64,000 bases of DNA from Galaxea fascicularis (GCA_948470475.1 OX419341.1:16105542-16169541); one strand, 5' to 3'. Counted from the first letter of the stretch, positions 42,536 through 54,499 are shown. The notes: generated from the letters alone by a model not told the origin. Made by a program: numbers and translations.

Positions 42536-45500
42536 ATGCGCCCTGAAGATATGGGAATTTGCTCCCTAAATGTCAGAGGTCTTTCAAACAACACCAAACG
42601 ACGAGAAACTTTTCTATGGCTGAAGAAAAAAAAGTTTTCTATTGACTTTCTGCAAGAAGTGCACAGCACAAGTGAGTCCGAACCTTACTGGCGTTCTGAA
42701 TGGGGATACTCAACCATTTTCACCACCTTTTCTAGCTCCAGAGCAGGCGTCGCCATACTGTTCAACAACAATTTCCAATTTCAAATTCAGAAGCAGATTA
42801 CTGATCCCGAGGGAAGGTTTATTATTGCAGATATAGAAACAGAAGATAGAGTTATGACGCTTGTGAATGTTTACGCGCCTAACGAGGACAACCCGACCTT
42901 TTTTAAACACGTCAGTGAAAAGCTGTCGTCTTTTGAATGTGATTTTATAGTCTTTGGTGGCGATTTTAATCTGGTCTGCGATGTTTTCAAGGACAAAAAA
43001 GGGGGCATTGCTACAACACATGCTAAGTCAAGAGATGAGGAAGAGAGTATCAAAAAAAAGTTTGAATTGACTGATATTTGGCACACCCTTAATCCTGACG
43101 CTGCGCGTTTTACATGGAGGAGGAAAAAGCCTGAGATTCATTGCCGCTTAGATTTTTTTCTTATCAGCGATTCTCTTTGCCCAGAGATTACTGGAGCCGA
43201 AATATTACCCGGTTATCGAACTGACCACTCAATGATTACAATTCTCATTACCACTGCTACCAATCCCAGAGGCCCAGGTTATTGGAAGTTAAATACACAC
43301 CTCTTAACTGAAACGGAATATGTTACCTTGATACGAAAAACTATCGCTAATGTGTCAAAGGACTATGAAGGTCAGAATGAAGTAGACGAGATTCTATTAT
43401 GGGACGTTATCAAAATGGAAATTAGATCTGCTTCCATATGTTATGCTACATCAAAGAAATGGCGTCTTAAGCATAAAGAAAATCTGTTGGAAGAAGAGGT
43501 TTCAGCGCTCGAGAAAACACTTGACGACCGTAATATATCAGATAATGTTAGGGAATGTATACAGACTGAACTAAGAATGAAGAAACAACAAATAGAAGAC
43601 ATAATCTCCTATAAAACCCAAGGTGCTATTCTAAGATCAAAAGTGAGGTGGTATAATGAAGGCGAAAAGAACACAAAATATTTTCACAGTATGGAGAAAC
43701 GACATTTTAACAGTAAAACTATTAGGAACCTTAAAATCGAAAATGACAAAAAAATTTCGACAGATTCTGAAATTTTAGATGAAGCTAAAAAGTATTATGA
43801 GTCCCTTTACATGTCTATTACAAACAGCGATGATGTCGACAATTGCGAAAATATTTTCCTCCCCGAGGTTAATGAAACAAAGTTAAGCTACAACCAGAAA
43901 GAATCTTGCGAAGGGCTTTTGTCAGAAAAAGAATGTTTTGAGAGTTTAAAAACAATGGAACCCGGTAAGTCCCCTGGTACTGATGGTATTCCAACAGAAT
44001 TTTATAAAGTGTTTTGGGACGATCTGTCACCCTTTTTACTCGCCGCTTTAAATTAAATTCATCTTTTACTCAGGGACACCTTTCCATCTCACAACGCAGA
44101 GGGTTGATAACTTTAATTCCGAAGAAAAACAAACCACTGCAACATCTAAAAAACTGGAGACCTATGAGCCTTTTGAACTGTGACTACAAAATCGCAACAA
44201 AAGCAATTGCAGCAAGAATGAAAAAAGTGCTACCTGATATAATTAACAATGATCAAACAGGCTTTCTCAAGGGTAGATCTATCAGTGAAAATGTTAGATT
44301 AATAGACAGCATAATAACCTACACAGAAACCCAGAATATCCCTGGCATTCTGCTCTTTATAGACTTCGAGAAAACCTTCAATACTTTGGAATGGAACTTC
44401 ATTGTAAGAACTCTTCGTTATTATAACTTTGGCGATTCCCTAATTACCTGGGTTAAGTTATTCTATACCGACATAAGCAGTTGCATACAAAATAATGGCT
44501 GGTCCTCCGTTTTTTCAATCTTACCAGAGGCGTTAGACAAGGATGCCCTCTATCCCCATAACTTTTCATCGTATGTGTTGAAATACTAGGCAGTGCCATA
44601 AGAAACCATGATCAAATCAAAGGTATTCGTGTTTTAGGTACAGAATGCGGATGACACCACATTAATTCTAGAAGGTTCAGATAACTCAGTGCACCAATCT
44701 TTTAACTTGTTAGATTCCTTTGCAGCTCTTTCTGGGTTAAGGGTTAATTATGAAAAAACAGAAGCTCTCTGGGTCGGCTCTTCACGCCTGCAAAGAAGGA
44801 TAATCCCTGCCTTTCAACACATTGCATGGCCTGTTCACAAGGTTAAAGCTTTAGGGGTCTGGTTTTCTACAATCAAAGGGGAATCTCTTATACTTAATTA
44901 TGAAGAAAAAAAGGAAAACATTTCTAAAATAATCGAAAATTGGCAGTTCAGAAGATTAACCCTTCTTGGGAAAATAACGGTCATTAAGAGCTTGCTCGCA
45001 TCGCAGTTAGTCTACATTATGTCCCCTCTACCTACGTCCCATCACCACCTTAAAGAAATAAGGAATGTCCTTTTCAATTTTTTATGGGATGGTAAACCCG
45101 ATAAAATTAAAAGATCAGAAATAATAAATGATTATGCAGAAGGTGGTCTTAAAATGTTGGACATTCAAAGCTTTAACCGAGCCCTTAAGGCCAAATGGAT
45201 TCAAAAATACCTAGATCCTCAGAACAAAGGAAAATGGAAATTACTGTTAGCTTTCTTCCTCAATACCCACAATATTGAACTTCTTTTGCACGGTAACCTC
45301 AATCCAGATGACGTTGTCTCTTTGGGGATTGAAGAACCCTTCACAAAAGAATTAATCGAAACTTGGTCTCGTCTTAATTTCAAAAAACAACTCTCAAACT
45401 TTGTGAGACTCCAATCTGGTACAACTCTCTTATACGCATCAACAATAAGCCCATTTACTATCGGAGCTGGTTTTCGGCAGGTATTTCCCTCGTAAGTCAC

Positions 45501-46301
45501 CTCCTGGGAGAGGATTCACTTTTTTTGGAGTTCGATACTTTCAAGGAAAAATTCGGAATGAAATCCCATTTTCTCCAGTATTACGGCGTAACTTGTGCAA
45601 TCTCGAATCTGAAATGCAAAAATTATTGTCCGCCAACGAGAGGTGTTACTACTGACACCAAAAACCTTTTGGCCTCACGAGAGTTCTGTAAGTTAGCTTA
45701 TAGAATGTTTCTAACACAAAGTACCTCTGCCCCGTGCAAAAGTCAGGGAAAATGGCTTGCAGACTGTAAAGCTCTTGGTTTCGACACGATAGACTGGAGT
45801 AAGTCGTACACGGTGGCCTTTCTATGCACCAATGAATCTAAATTACGAATCTTTCAGTTTAAACTTCTACACAGAAAATTAGCAACCAACTGTTTCCTTT
45901 TCAAAATTGGGATTGTTGCAAATGACCAGTGCACTTTCTGTAAAGCAAGCTCAGAAACTCTCCTACACCTTTTTTGGGACTGTCCTGTTGTTAAATCTTT
46001 CTGGAATGAAATTGGTATCTGGATGAGAAACAGCTCTTGCTTCCCAAATCAAGACTTCTTCTTTCTCTCTGGCATAGGCTTCGTCAACGATACTACAAAC
46101 TTGCTTTTTCACCATGCACTTTTAATTGCGAGATATCACATTTATTATTCGAAAAAAATGTCCTTTCATCCATCACGAGAATTGTTTTTTCAAATTATGT
46201 TAAATTGCCTCGACTATGAAAGACGTTATGCTGTCAAAACTGGGTCATTGACGAATTTCAATGTGAAATGGGGAGCATTTATTCGGGAAAATAACCTTTG
46301 A
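42536..46301 (+). pseudogene. LINE ORF2 (APE endonuclease plus reverse transcriptase), frameshifted
   Basis: Open 42536-44056 (506 codons): APE-type endonuclease with SLNVRGLSNNTKRR, VNVYAPNED, FGGDFNLVCD, FTWRRKKPEIHCRLDFFLIS and TDHSM, then RT start EPGKSPGTDGIPTEFYKVFW. A shift near 44050 leads to SISQRRGLITLIPKKNK, NDQTGFLKGRSISENVR and LLFIDFEKTFNTLEWNF. A shift near 44520 leads to TRGVRQGCPLSP, then an altered catalytic block QNADDTTLILEG (Tyr to Asn). 44689-45495 holds the thumb. After another shift 45525-46301 holds the C-terminal zinc knuckle CTFCKASSETLLHLFWDC. At least four lesions disable it. Domain order and ORF1 type place it in the Tx1/L1 group. Confidence 0.85.
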
Positions 46302-46623
46302 CGAGAGATTCGGAGAGCAGCAATTAGAAAATTACAATACTACAGTTTTCCAAATGCTAGAGAAATATAATTATTCCTTTGGTCAATTGATGGACATTGA
46401 ATCCGTAACCGTATGTGCGTATATGTTAGTACTAGCGTAAACTTTATTATTTATTTATTTTTTCTTTTTGCAATAGTATGTAAGCCTCCTGTAAGTAATG
46501 TAAGTAAGTAACATGTGGTATGTAGGTATGGCATGCTAGTATCGTAATGTAAGTTGTAATATGTCGTAATGTAAGTATCATGTAAATATTATGTAAGTTA
46601 TATATTAAATAAAATTAAAAAAA

Positions 46624-46637
46624 AAAGAACCAAAATA
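46624..46637. repeat. Target-site duplication, right copy (Tx1-like LINE 1)
   Basis: AAAGAACCAAAATA, identical to 41025-41038. Confidence 0.9.
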
Positions 46638-46649
46638 CCTTTTAGATAA

Positions 46650-47824
46650 ACCGTAAACAAAGCCTTTTAACAAGTAGTCCGAAATATCGTTATTATACCC
46701 TTTGAGGTAAAATGCAAGGCGGTCGGGATTGACTAGAGTTGGCCCGTGACTCAACGGCTCCCTGATGGTCAACTCAGGAGGGTGTTCTAGGTGCTGGGGT
46801 GCTTGTTGTGCCAGTCAATTTTGTGCCATTGCATTGGCTCACGGGGTGGACTGCCCCGCATTTAAAGCCTGAATGTTTGAAACTGCATCCCTGGCAAAAT
46901 TGTTCGGAATGAAACCGCCAACACACTCACTTGGGAAAGGACTGAAAGGGACGCTGGTTGGGCCGCCGGGTACGAAAATCAGAATTGTAAGGTGGCCTAG
47001 ACAGGGTAAGGGAGCTATGTAATCACCTGATGCCATAATTCCCATACTACATTATCCCACAGATATCGCTCAGGATTAGACTGGTGAAGAAATCTAAACT
47101 GCTCGTCATAATAACGCCAATTACCCTGTTTGGTGGCAATGTTCCTGACCACCTCGCAATACTTCATTAATGAGCTTATCGCACTAGAGGCCTCGATGGT
47201 GTAAACAGCTACAAATACATTAAATGCAGTCAGCCATTGGTCCATGGATAAGCTCTGCCGTTTGGGTTTTACGTGTCCAAGGCAAAGACTAGGGTCATTG
47301 TGATCGTTTGTCACAGCTATTTTATATTTAGATTCGTCCGGAGTCACTGTAAGGAGTGAGCTAAAATCAACATACTCATTAGCCCAGATTTTTGCCTTGA
47401 TACGATCTGAGATGCAAGATTCCAGGTCGAAAGTTACACTGGAAAACGTTTCCCGTGGTTTATCAGATGGAAAGATTATCCTACCGGCAGCCACAGTGTT
47501 GGTCAAATCCGCGATTTCTTTGGACGTGACGTCTTCAACTAATGTTGGTTCTTGAGCACTCGGGCCTGGTTCACTTGGAGAAGGTGCAGGACTGGCATTA
47601 ATAATTCCCGCTGACTGTAAGGCGCCTGAAATGGCGTGGGAAATAAGGGCAGTCAGCTCAGTGGCGCTGAGATGTGAGGTGGACGGTGGCGCTGGTGTAG
47701 CCTCTGGCCAGGCCGTGGAAACACTCTCCTGTTGGCGCCGTTGTGCAGGAACTGAGGGTGTAGGTCTTTTGGCTGCCTGGCGCTTGGAAGCTCGCTTCGC
47801 AGGCATGCTTATAAGAAATATCAC
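46650..47824 (-). pseudogene. Gag-like ORF of the YR retroelement
   Basis: A 269-codon frame (47824-47015) starts with a basic stretch (MPAKRASKRQAAKRPTPSVP from 47806), a Pro/Ser/Ala-rich linker, and a folded part with ETFSSVTFDLESCISDRIKA and LSMDQWLTAFNVFVAVYTIE, and runs to LWDNVVWELWHQVIT. In a shifted frame downstream a Cys/His cluster of the form FCQGCSFKHSGFKCGAVHP lies near 46880-46850. A basic head, helical middle and terminal Cys/His cluster are what Gag-like proteins of DIRS/Ngaro elements look like. The final part continued into RT before the LINE arrived. Confidence 0.6.
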
Positions 47825-48411
47825 CTGATATTACTCCAACATAAATTGTAACTATAGTTATGTCAAGTATGAGAAAAGTTAGCGGGTGTGTTCTCATACC
47901 TTTGCGAGCTATTGGTAAGGCAAATAAGCCGAAATGGCAAGTTAACAAATTAAAGCAAAAATTACCAACGAGGCAAAAATCCGAGACATTTAATACAGGC
48001 TCACAAGTGCTGGGCTATTTACGAGCCAACAAGACTGAATGGAAGCCAAAGAATGTCAAGTGCAAACCACAGCAGGAACGTGACAACAATGAACAATCCG
48101 AGACATTCAGACAGGACATTTGTCCTATAATGGCCTGGGTGTGTTGGGCACACTAATGTAATAAACAAAAGCCGCCAAGAGATAACACACTAAATAGCCA
48201 TAAATGTCAAGTACAAGTCATGCAAGTCACGAAGGACTTCATAATAACCAACCATATAGCCTGCAGTTTTGTGGTATATGCAATATATACAGAGACATAG
48301 ATATGTATATTGAAAGGAGTGCCACGGCAAGTCGTAAAGGTGTATGGTTTAGAATGACACCGTGCACATATCAGACTAGCCGTGAAGGGCCAGAGACAAG
48401 TAGCAAAACCG

Positions 48412-48990
48412 CTAGGTGGAAGACACACCCACTAACTGTAAGGCCTTCAAAATCGCCCCTCGAATGCTGCACATAAATTTATAATTGCCTAATCTGTGAA
48501 GGTGAACTCCATCAGCTAAATATAGCTGACTGTTGGAATTCCAAAAACCTCTATGTTGCCAGTAATAACAAAAGGGCAACTGCTCTAGGACAGCAGTTAG
48601 GTACTTATGAAGTTTGGTCACCTTGCAATTAAATTCATCCGAGGTCTGAACGACGATGAAGGACCTGCCCGATAACAACAAGTTGCACTGAGGGCAAATC
48701 ATGCAATTCACGGGCCAAAGTTTCGAGCTCTGAGCCAACGGTCTCTTGTGAAAACTCAACTAGATCATTAGAGCCAAGTTCTAAGACAATAATATCTGGG
48801 GCTATGCGACGCACGATATCTAAATCGAACTTACGAAATTTAGCATTCGTGCGACCCCCAACACTGTGGAATTGAACCTGACCTATACCATTTCAGGTTT
48901 TAAAAGTATGAATATGCCTCTCTTTCTGCACAAACGCCTTGAGACGATGAATAAAAGAGTGCCTGATTATCAAGACATGCAGTTTGGCCA
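48412..48990 (-). pseudogene. SGNH hydrolase-like domain of a YR retroelement
   Basis: Minus-strand pieces give the SGNH blocks in order: block I as LIIRHSFIHRLKAFV (normal Gly replaced by Arg, Ser kept), block III as IIVLELGSNDLVEFSQE, and block V as LYLADGVHLHRLGNYKF with the Asp-x-x-His pair. A Thr/Val-rich core SVQLVVIGQVLHRR sits between. One stop after block I and a shift near 48640 break it. SGNH hydrolases occur in Ngaro/DIRS-like elements and some LINEs as accessory esterase-like domains of unclear role. Its place at the 5' side of the gag-like ORF is noted below as unusual. Confidence 0.55.
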
Positions 48991-49000
48991 TAAATGCAGG

Positions 49001-49288
49001 GCACGGAGGGTAGCCGAAGAAAAATCAAAACTCAACCAAATAGGAGCTAGGTGGAATACAGGAGGGGGTATAAAAACGATGTACTTGCCTGGTTGAAGAA
49101 AAGAAATGCTGTAACTCAGTAATCTTGCAAAGCTATGCTATCACAATTGGCATTGCCAGAAAAAGGGGCAAGTGATAGCGAGACTCGCGAATTTATACCC
49201 CTCACTGCGTGTGGCGTCCTAAAAATCGTTATCTTGATCTCAACCTCTACAACTTGCACCCAAAGATAAGATAAGGCCTTGCCTCATC
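49001..49288. other. Flank between YR element and LINE 2, no gene
   Basis: Contains an imperfect repeat of GTTATC/GATAAG words; no frame. It was contiguous with 54106 onward before LINE 2 inserted. Confidence 0.45.
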
Positions 49289-49303
49289 ATAAAACCCATT
49301 ATC
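49289..49303. repeat. Target-site duplication, left copy (Tx1-like LINE 2)
   Basis: ATAAAACCCATTATC, repeated exactly at 54091-54105. Confidence 0.9.
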
Positions 49304-49482
49304 TCCCCGCTGGAGCCTGGGAAGGAATCATGGCAGACGGACGTGTTTTCCGCACTCTGTGATTCCGCAGTTGAGAAGAGTCAAAACCGGCCATCGAAGC
49401 TCGTCTAAATGTTACCAGTGACATTTTTTTAACATTAACACACCAGGTAAGTGAAAACATTTGTTGTTTTGGCTGCCGATAC

Positions 49483-50162
49483 TCATGTCAAACCGTTCGG
49501 AACGTTCGTCAAGTTCAAGCTCCACCGAAAAGCCAACTCCGAAACGAAACAAGCAGAAGGGCGAAAAAATGGAGGGAAACCAAGAGACCGACTCACTTAT
49601 CTCTATGGAAATACTCCTCGATAAATTAACTGTTATAGAATCCCGTATGGAAGACAATTTTTCTAATCTACACACACAGATCTCTGAACTTTCTAATGAA
49701 TTCAAACATGAAATTGCTGTCATCAAATCAACACTGAATGGACTAGAGAAATCTCTGAACGACGCGTGGGCAGGGATCGAGGACCTACAGCAAGAGTCTA
49801 AAGCCCTCAAAGATTCCAAAAGCACTCAACAAAATATGATGGACGAGCAAACAAAGGAAATACAAAGTCTAAAGGCTGATCTGAAAAAGCTCCAAGCCGA
49901 GAACGAGAAGCTTAAACCCGCTTTGAAAGAAGCCCAAGAGAACCTCGTTGCTCTCGAGAACTATACAAGACGAGAAAACTTGCGTTTCATGAATATCCCG
50001 GAAAGTCGAGGCGAAAATTGCCAGGACATCATTTATGATGTTCTTGAAAATGATCTCAAAATGAACGTCGAGGACATACGATTCCATGCAGTTCACCACA
50101 TTGGCAAACTACAAAACAATGGCGTTACTCCTCCTCACCCTTGCCCGATCATTAAATGTTAG
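49483..50162 (+). pseudogene. LINE 2 ORF1, C-terminally truncated
   Basis: Starts MSNRSERSSSSSSTEKPTPK, then a long coiled coil (IESRMEDNFSNLHTQISELS through KLQAENEKLKPALKEAQENL) and the RRM start ALENYTRRENLRFMNIPESR, FHAVHHIGKLQNN. It breaks off at PHPCPI, where the sequence jumps directly into the start of ORF2 (SLNVRGLNKS). About 80 C-terminal residues, the spacer and the first residues of ORF2 are missing, so one deletion joined the two genes. Confidence 0.75.
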
Positions 50163-53100
50163 AGGGCTCAATAAATCGATCAAACGCCGAACCGTTTTTC
50201 GCTGGCTACACAAACAAAATCATCATGTTATGTTTTTGCAAGAATCATACTGCTCCAAAGAGCTTGAACATATCTGGGAAAACGAATGGGGTGGCAAGGC
50301 TTTCTTTAGTCACAGCACAAACCACAGTAAAGGTGTCATGATACTAATTAATCCCTCTGAATTTCAAAGTTGAAAAAGTCATTCCTGACAAACAAGGAAG
50401 GTTCATTATTCTAAAATTGTCTTTGGAAGAGAAAGTTATTGTTCTTGTCAACATTTACGCACCTAACGATGTCGCCCAACAAGTTGTTTTTTTCAAAAGA
50501 CTAAACCAACAACTTGAAGAATTCACGCAAGACACAATTGTAATTGGAGAAGACTTCAATTGCGCTCTCACCTCAAACGACAAAAGAGGCAGAAAACCTG
50601 TATCTAAAAAATCAGCGGTCATCCAGGAAATCAACACGTTGCATGAATTATATAACTTAAGTGATATATGGCGTTGCCTTAACAAAGAAAGGCAGCGTTT
50701 CACCTGGAGAACCAAATCTTTTAAAATTCAATGTCGATTAGATTTTTTCCTAGTTTCACACGAGTTAATTCAATTAGCAAAGAATTGCCACATCGTGCAT
50801 GCACCCGAATCTGATCTCTCCGCTGTGTCACTCGTTCTCCGGTCTAATCACCTAAACCAAAAAAGAGAACCTGGCTTCTGGAAATTTAATGCAACTCTAC
50901 TTCAAGACGAAGCATATGTAACAGCACTTAAGATGAACATTCCAATGTTTAAGGAAAAATACAACGAGATTCATGATTTAGGTTTAAAATGAGACCTTAT
51001 AAAAATGGAAATAAGAGGTTTTACGATCAAGTATTCTAAGCGAAAAGCAAAAAAATACCGAGATGAAGAAATATCACTGTACAAAAAAGTAAATGACCTT
51101 CAAGCTAAAGCGGAAAATAATCAGCATAACAGAGACATCATACTCAAACTTCAATGTACTAAATCACGTCTCAAAAAAATTTGGTTAATTTAAACCAAAG
51201 GCGCAATTCTAAGAAGCAAAGTGAGATGGCACGAAGAAGGAGAGCACAACACAAAGTACTTTTACAGCTTAGAAAAACGTCATCATGATATTAAATCAGT
51301 CACTCACTAAACTCAAAGTCGGGGACAATTGTTACATAAAAGATCAGTTCGAAATCTTAGGAGAAGAAAAAAAGTTTTATGAGTCGTTATATTGTTCCAC
51401 CAACACCAATCCCGAGATTTTCAAAAACTCGCCATTTTTTAACCCAGAAAACGTATCTACACTAAGTAAAGAAGAAAAGAAATCTTGCAAAGGAGTAGTA
51501 AGCGATGAGGAATGCACAAATGCGCTCAAGAACTTCGATAATAACAAAACCCCAGGCACTGATGGTCTGCCAGCTGAATTCTATCAATTCTTTTGGCCAG
51601 ACATCTGTCATGAGTTACTAGCCAGCTACAACTTTGCTTCTCAACATGGTATGCTTTCTATAAGCCAAAGACGAGGAATAATCTCGCTTATCCAAAAAAA
51701 AAAAACTATTCTGGAAAATCTAAGGCCGATCTCACTCTTAAACGTCGATTACAAGATTCTCACTAAAGTTATAGCCAAGAAAATTGAAAAAGTCTTGCCA
51801 ACTTTAATAAACCCCGATCAAACAGGTTATGTTAAAGGCCGCTACATCGGTGAAAATGTAAGGCTAATTTACGACTTGATACATTATACAGATAAACTAA
51901 ATCAAAAAGGTATTGCCGTTTTCTTGGACTTCAAAAAAGCGTTTGATTCCATTGATTGGAACTTTCTCTCAGAAGCACTTCAGCTCTTCAACTTCAGCCA
52001 TGATATTCAAAACTGGATAAAAGTTTTCTATAATAATATTACCAGCTGTGTTCTGAATAACGGTTATGCTTCCTCTTTTTTCTCCCTACAGCGGGGAGTC
52101 AGACAAGGTTGTCCTTTGTCGGGCGACCTCTTTGTTCTCGGTATAGAACTCCTTTCTAGATACACAAAAAATGATCCCACTATTAAAGGTATCCAAGTCA
52201 ACAAGCACGAGCTCAAAATAAGTCAATATGCCGACGACACAACAGTATTTGTTCGTGACCTTGACTCCGTTACAAGTCTATTAAGAGTGTTAAACGAGTT
52301 GAAAGAACATTCTGGCCTAGAAATAAACACCACTAAAACCGAAGCAATGTGGTTAGGCAAATGGAAAGACAGAACAGATGAACCATTTGGGTTTAAGTGG
52401 CCAAAAGAACCTATCAACGCCCTCGGAGTTTTCTTTTCTTACAACCAAGAAAGTGCTAACAGACTAAACTTCAGTGAAAAAAATACTTAACCTCGAGAAA
52501 ACGCTGAACACTTGGCAACGGAGAAATCTAACTCTTTATGGAAAGATTAACATAGTTAAAACAATTGGGATATCAAAATTAATTTATTCGGCTTCCGTGC
52601 TCCCTGTTCCAGATCACTACGTCCAAGAAATAAATAAGCTAATTTTCAACTTTATTTGGGCAGGATAACCCCCTAAAATCCTGACAAACACCATAATTGG
52701 AGAAAAGGAAAATGGAGGATTAAAAATGTGCAAGTTTAAGATCATGGAAAAAGCGCTCAAAATTACCTGGGTCAACAGAATCCAAGACAAGTCACAAGCC
52801 TCCTGGAAAATAATTCCTAACCAGCTCTTGTACAAATATGGTGGTCTTGCTTTCCTCACAAAATGCATCTGTATAACAGGCATACTAGACATTGATGATA
52901 AGCTTCCCACATTTTATAAAAAAGTGTTGGATTATTGGTGCAAGCTCAAAATCTCAATGGGCATCGATTCCAAAACTAATCCTAAAAACGAAATACTGTG
53001 GAATAATAGGAATATTCTAGTAGGAAAAAGGACTGTTTTTTATAAAAATTGGTATGACGCTGGCATTACCAAGATAAGCGATTTATTGAACCAAAATCAG

Positions 53101-53720
53101 GAGTTTTTTAAGTTACATGAACTTGCAACAACATTTAATTTAAAAGTTCCGTTCACCACGTACTAAAGCCTGGTTAATGCAATCCCAAAAATTTGGAAAA
53201 CTATTCTGAAAAACCCTACTCTGAACAATACACATGATACCACTGTCAACACCTTAAAAACCAGTTCTAATTTTCCGCTCTTTTAAACACTATCTTCATT
53301 CCTCCCACTGTGGAACCCATAATTATACGCCACGGATTTACTGAAAATTCCATCCAGAAAGTTTATCTTATGTCATTTGCAGTCACCAATGAAGTAAAAA
53401 TAATAATGTTTCAGTATAAAGTCATTCACAACGTGCTTCCAACCAGTGCTACACTTTATAGAGACGGCATTTCAGAAAGCCCCATATGCAGCTAATGCAA
53501 CGCAGAAGAACAAACGTTGCATCACCTGCTAATAAACTGTTTAGTAACAATCGATTTCTGGGTTCAGTTTCAAGAATGGTGGTACCAAAAAGCAAATGAA
53601 ACAATAGCATTATCCACAAGCCATATACTCTACGGCTAGCATGATAGGACAAAGCATTGGCAAGTCCTAAATTATTGTTTACTAATAGCCAAATATTGCA
53701 TTTTCTGCACAAGCCTTCAC
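50145..53720 (+). pseudogene. LINE 2 ORF2 (APE plus RT), multiply broken
   Basis: APE domain: SLNVRGLNKSIKRRTVFRWL, VNIYAPNDVA, IGEDFNCALTS (usual GGDFN altered to GEDFN) and FTWRTKSFKIQCRLDFFLVS. After several stops the RT reads open from 51285 to 52490 with NKTPGTDGLPAEFYQFFWPD, NPDQTGYVKGRYIGENVRLI, FLDFKKAFDSIDWNF, RGVRQGCPLSGDLF and the intact catalytic block SQYADDTTVFVRD near 52225. Thumb pieces lie at 52474-52668 and 52726-53166. The C-terminal part after 53310 is badly decayed; its zinc-knuckle area is near 53490. The domain order equals LINE 1. Confidence 0.8.
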
Positions 53721-54090
53721 GGAGATGTTTTAGATTTTCAAGCCTTTTTTTCGTTCATTACCAGGAAACAGCAGTTGCTAAAAAAACACTTCCGAAATTT
53801 CATCGCATGTGGAGTTTTTTACTTTAATTTTACATGCTACTGTTGTTGTTGTTGTTGTTTTTTGATTATCTGTAAGAATAAGAGCAATGTTACTAACCAA
53901 CCACTAATTTAACTTAGTAGCTGTATTGTAATGTATGTATTCTTATTAGTGCATGTATAAACAGTTTAAGTATAAGTAGTGCAAGTTACAATTGCACAAG
54001 TGTAAACGAAAGTATAGTATACGTATCAGTATTGCGTGTAGTGTAAATGTTGCGTCCTGTAAATAAAATTGCTGTAATAATAAAAAATAA

Positions 54091-54105
54091 ATAAAACCCA
54101 TTATC
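54091..54105. repeat. Target-site duplication, right copy (Tx1-like LINE 2)
   Basis: ATAAAACCCATTATC, identical to 49289-49303. Confidence 0.9.
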
Positions 54106-54219
54106 GCGCTAAAAGACAATAATGGGCAATATTTCATAGCGATAGACTACTTTTTCAGCGCCACTCCAAATTGACGATTTATACACTAGACAAAAATATG
54201 GAGATAAATAGAGTTAACT

Positions 54220-54409
54220 CACTGTCAACAGCGATGATCTTTGCTTCAAGATCTTTTCCATAAAATATTTTGACAACACTTCCCTCTGTGGTGTCAGTCC
54301 CTTCGAGAACCTTATGAATCTTATTCAAGGAAACAACACTCAATGTTCTATCGGATGGAAAATAGAAAAGGCCCCAACGCGGCACTTTCATTCGCGATCG
54401 AAGAGACAT
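54220..54409 (-). CDS. BEN-protein-like first exon
   Basis: From ATG at 54409 the minus strand reads MSLRSRMKVPRWGLFYFPSD, VVSLNKIHKVLEGTDTTEGS, VVKIFYGKDLEAKIIAVD and reaches a consensus donor GTGAGT (GT at 54219-54218) in phase 1. The opening RWGLFYF and the closing G.VVKI.YGK..EAK.I module resemble the first exon of cnidarian BEN-domain proteins, and parallel the LEGNTVTVNWQGKKIQA module at 32.1-32.2 kb. A TATA box lies upstream. It could be exon 1 of the 30-32 kb gene across a TE-filled intron (phases are compatible), or the first exon of a second, now disrupted BEN gene. Confidence 0.5.
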
Positions 54410-54482
54410 GTTGATCAGGTATACAGATAACGCTGCACAGGACTAGAGATTTCAGATATATGGAAACGGTAATGTTAGGCTG

Positions 54483-54490
54483 TATTTATA
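54483..54490 (-). promoter_or_regulatory. TATA box upstream of the BEN-like first exon
   Basis: TATAAATA on the minus strand (within CTATAAATACAG), 74 bases before the ATG at 54409, leaving room for a start site near 54455 and a short 5'UTR. Confidence 0.45.
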
Positions 54491-54499
54491 GTAAGGTAG

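Larger units (their letters stand above)
41039..46623 (+). mobile_element. Full-length Tx1/L1-like LINE inserted in the YR element
   Basis: A 5.6-kb element with 5'UTR (41039-41210), ORF1, a 0.5-kb spacer, ORF2 and an A-rich end AATAAAATTAAAAAAAA. It is flanked by a perfect 14-bp duplication and lies antisense in the RT gene of the YR retroelement. Full 5' length, intact ORF1 and a clean TSD suggest a fairly recent insertion, though ORF2 has several frameshifts. Confidence 0.9.
38630..49000 (-). mobile_element. YR retroelement (DIRS/Ngaro-like), interrupted by a LINE
   Basis: Read on the minus strand: SGNH hydrolase-like frame (48990-48412), gag-like ORF (47824-46650), reverse transcriptase (41038-40400), RNase H (40395-39610) and tyrosine recombinase (39742-38706). 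The RT half and the gag half are separated by the antisense Tx1-like LINE at 41039-46623. YR retroelements integrate with a tyrosine recombinase rather than an integrase, so they lack target duplications. The RNase H and recombinase frames overlap by 133 bp in different frames, a usual DIRS trait. Several shifts and stops show it is dead. Outer ends are approximate. Confidence 0.75.
49304..54090 (+). mobile_element. Second Tx1/L1-like LINE, internally deleted
   Basis: 4.8 kb between perfect 15-bp duplications, ending in a loose A/T tail (AATAATAAAAAATAAATAA). It has a 5'UTR (49304-49482), a truncated ORF1, and ORF2 with many lesions. Same type as LINE 1 by protein style but clearly divergent from it. 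Confidence 0.9.

Noticed and set aside
47860..48156. 98-codon plus-strand ORF
   Set aside because: Antisense to the YR element leader region; no motif.
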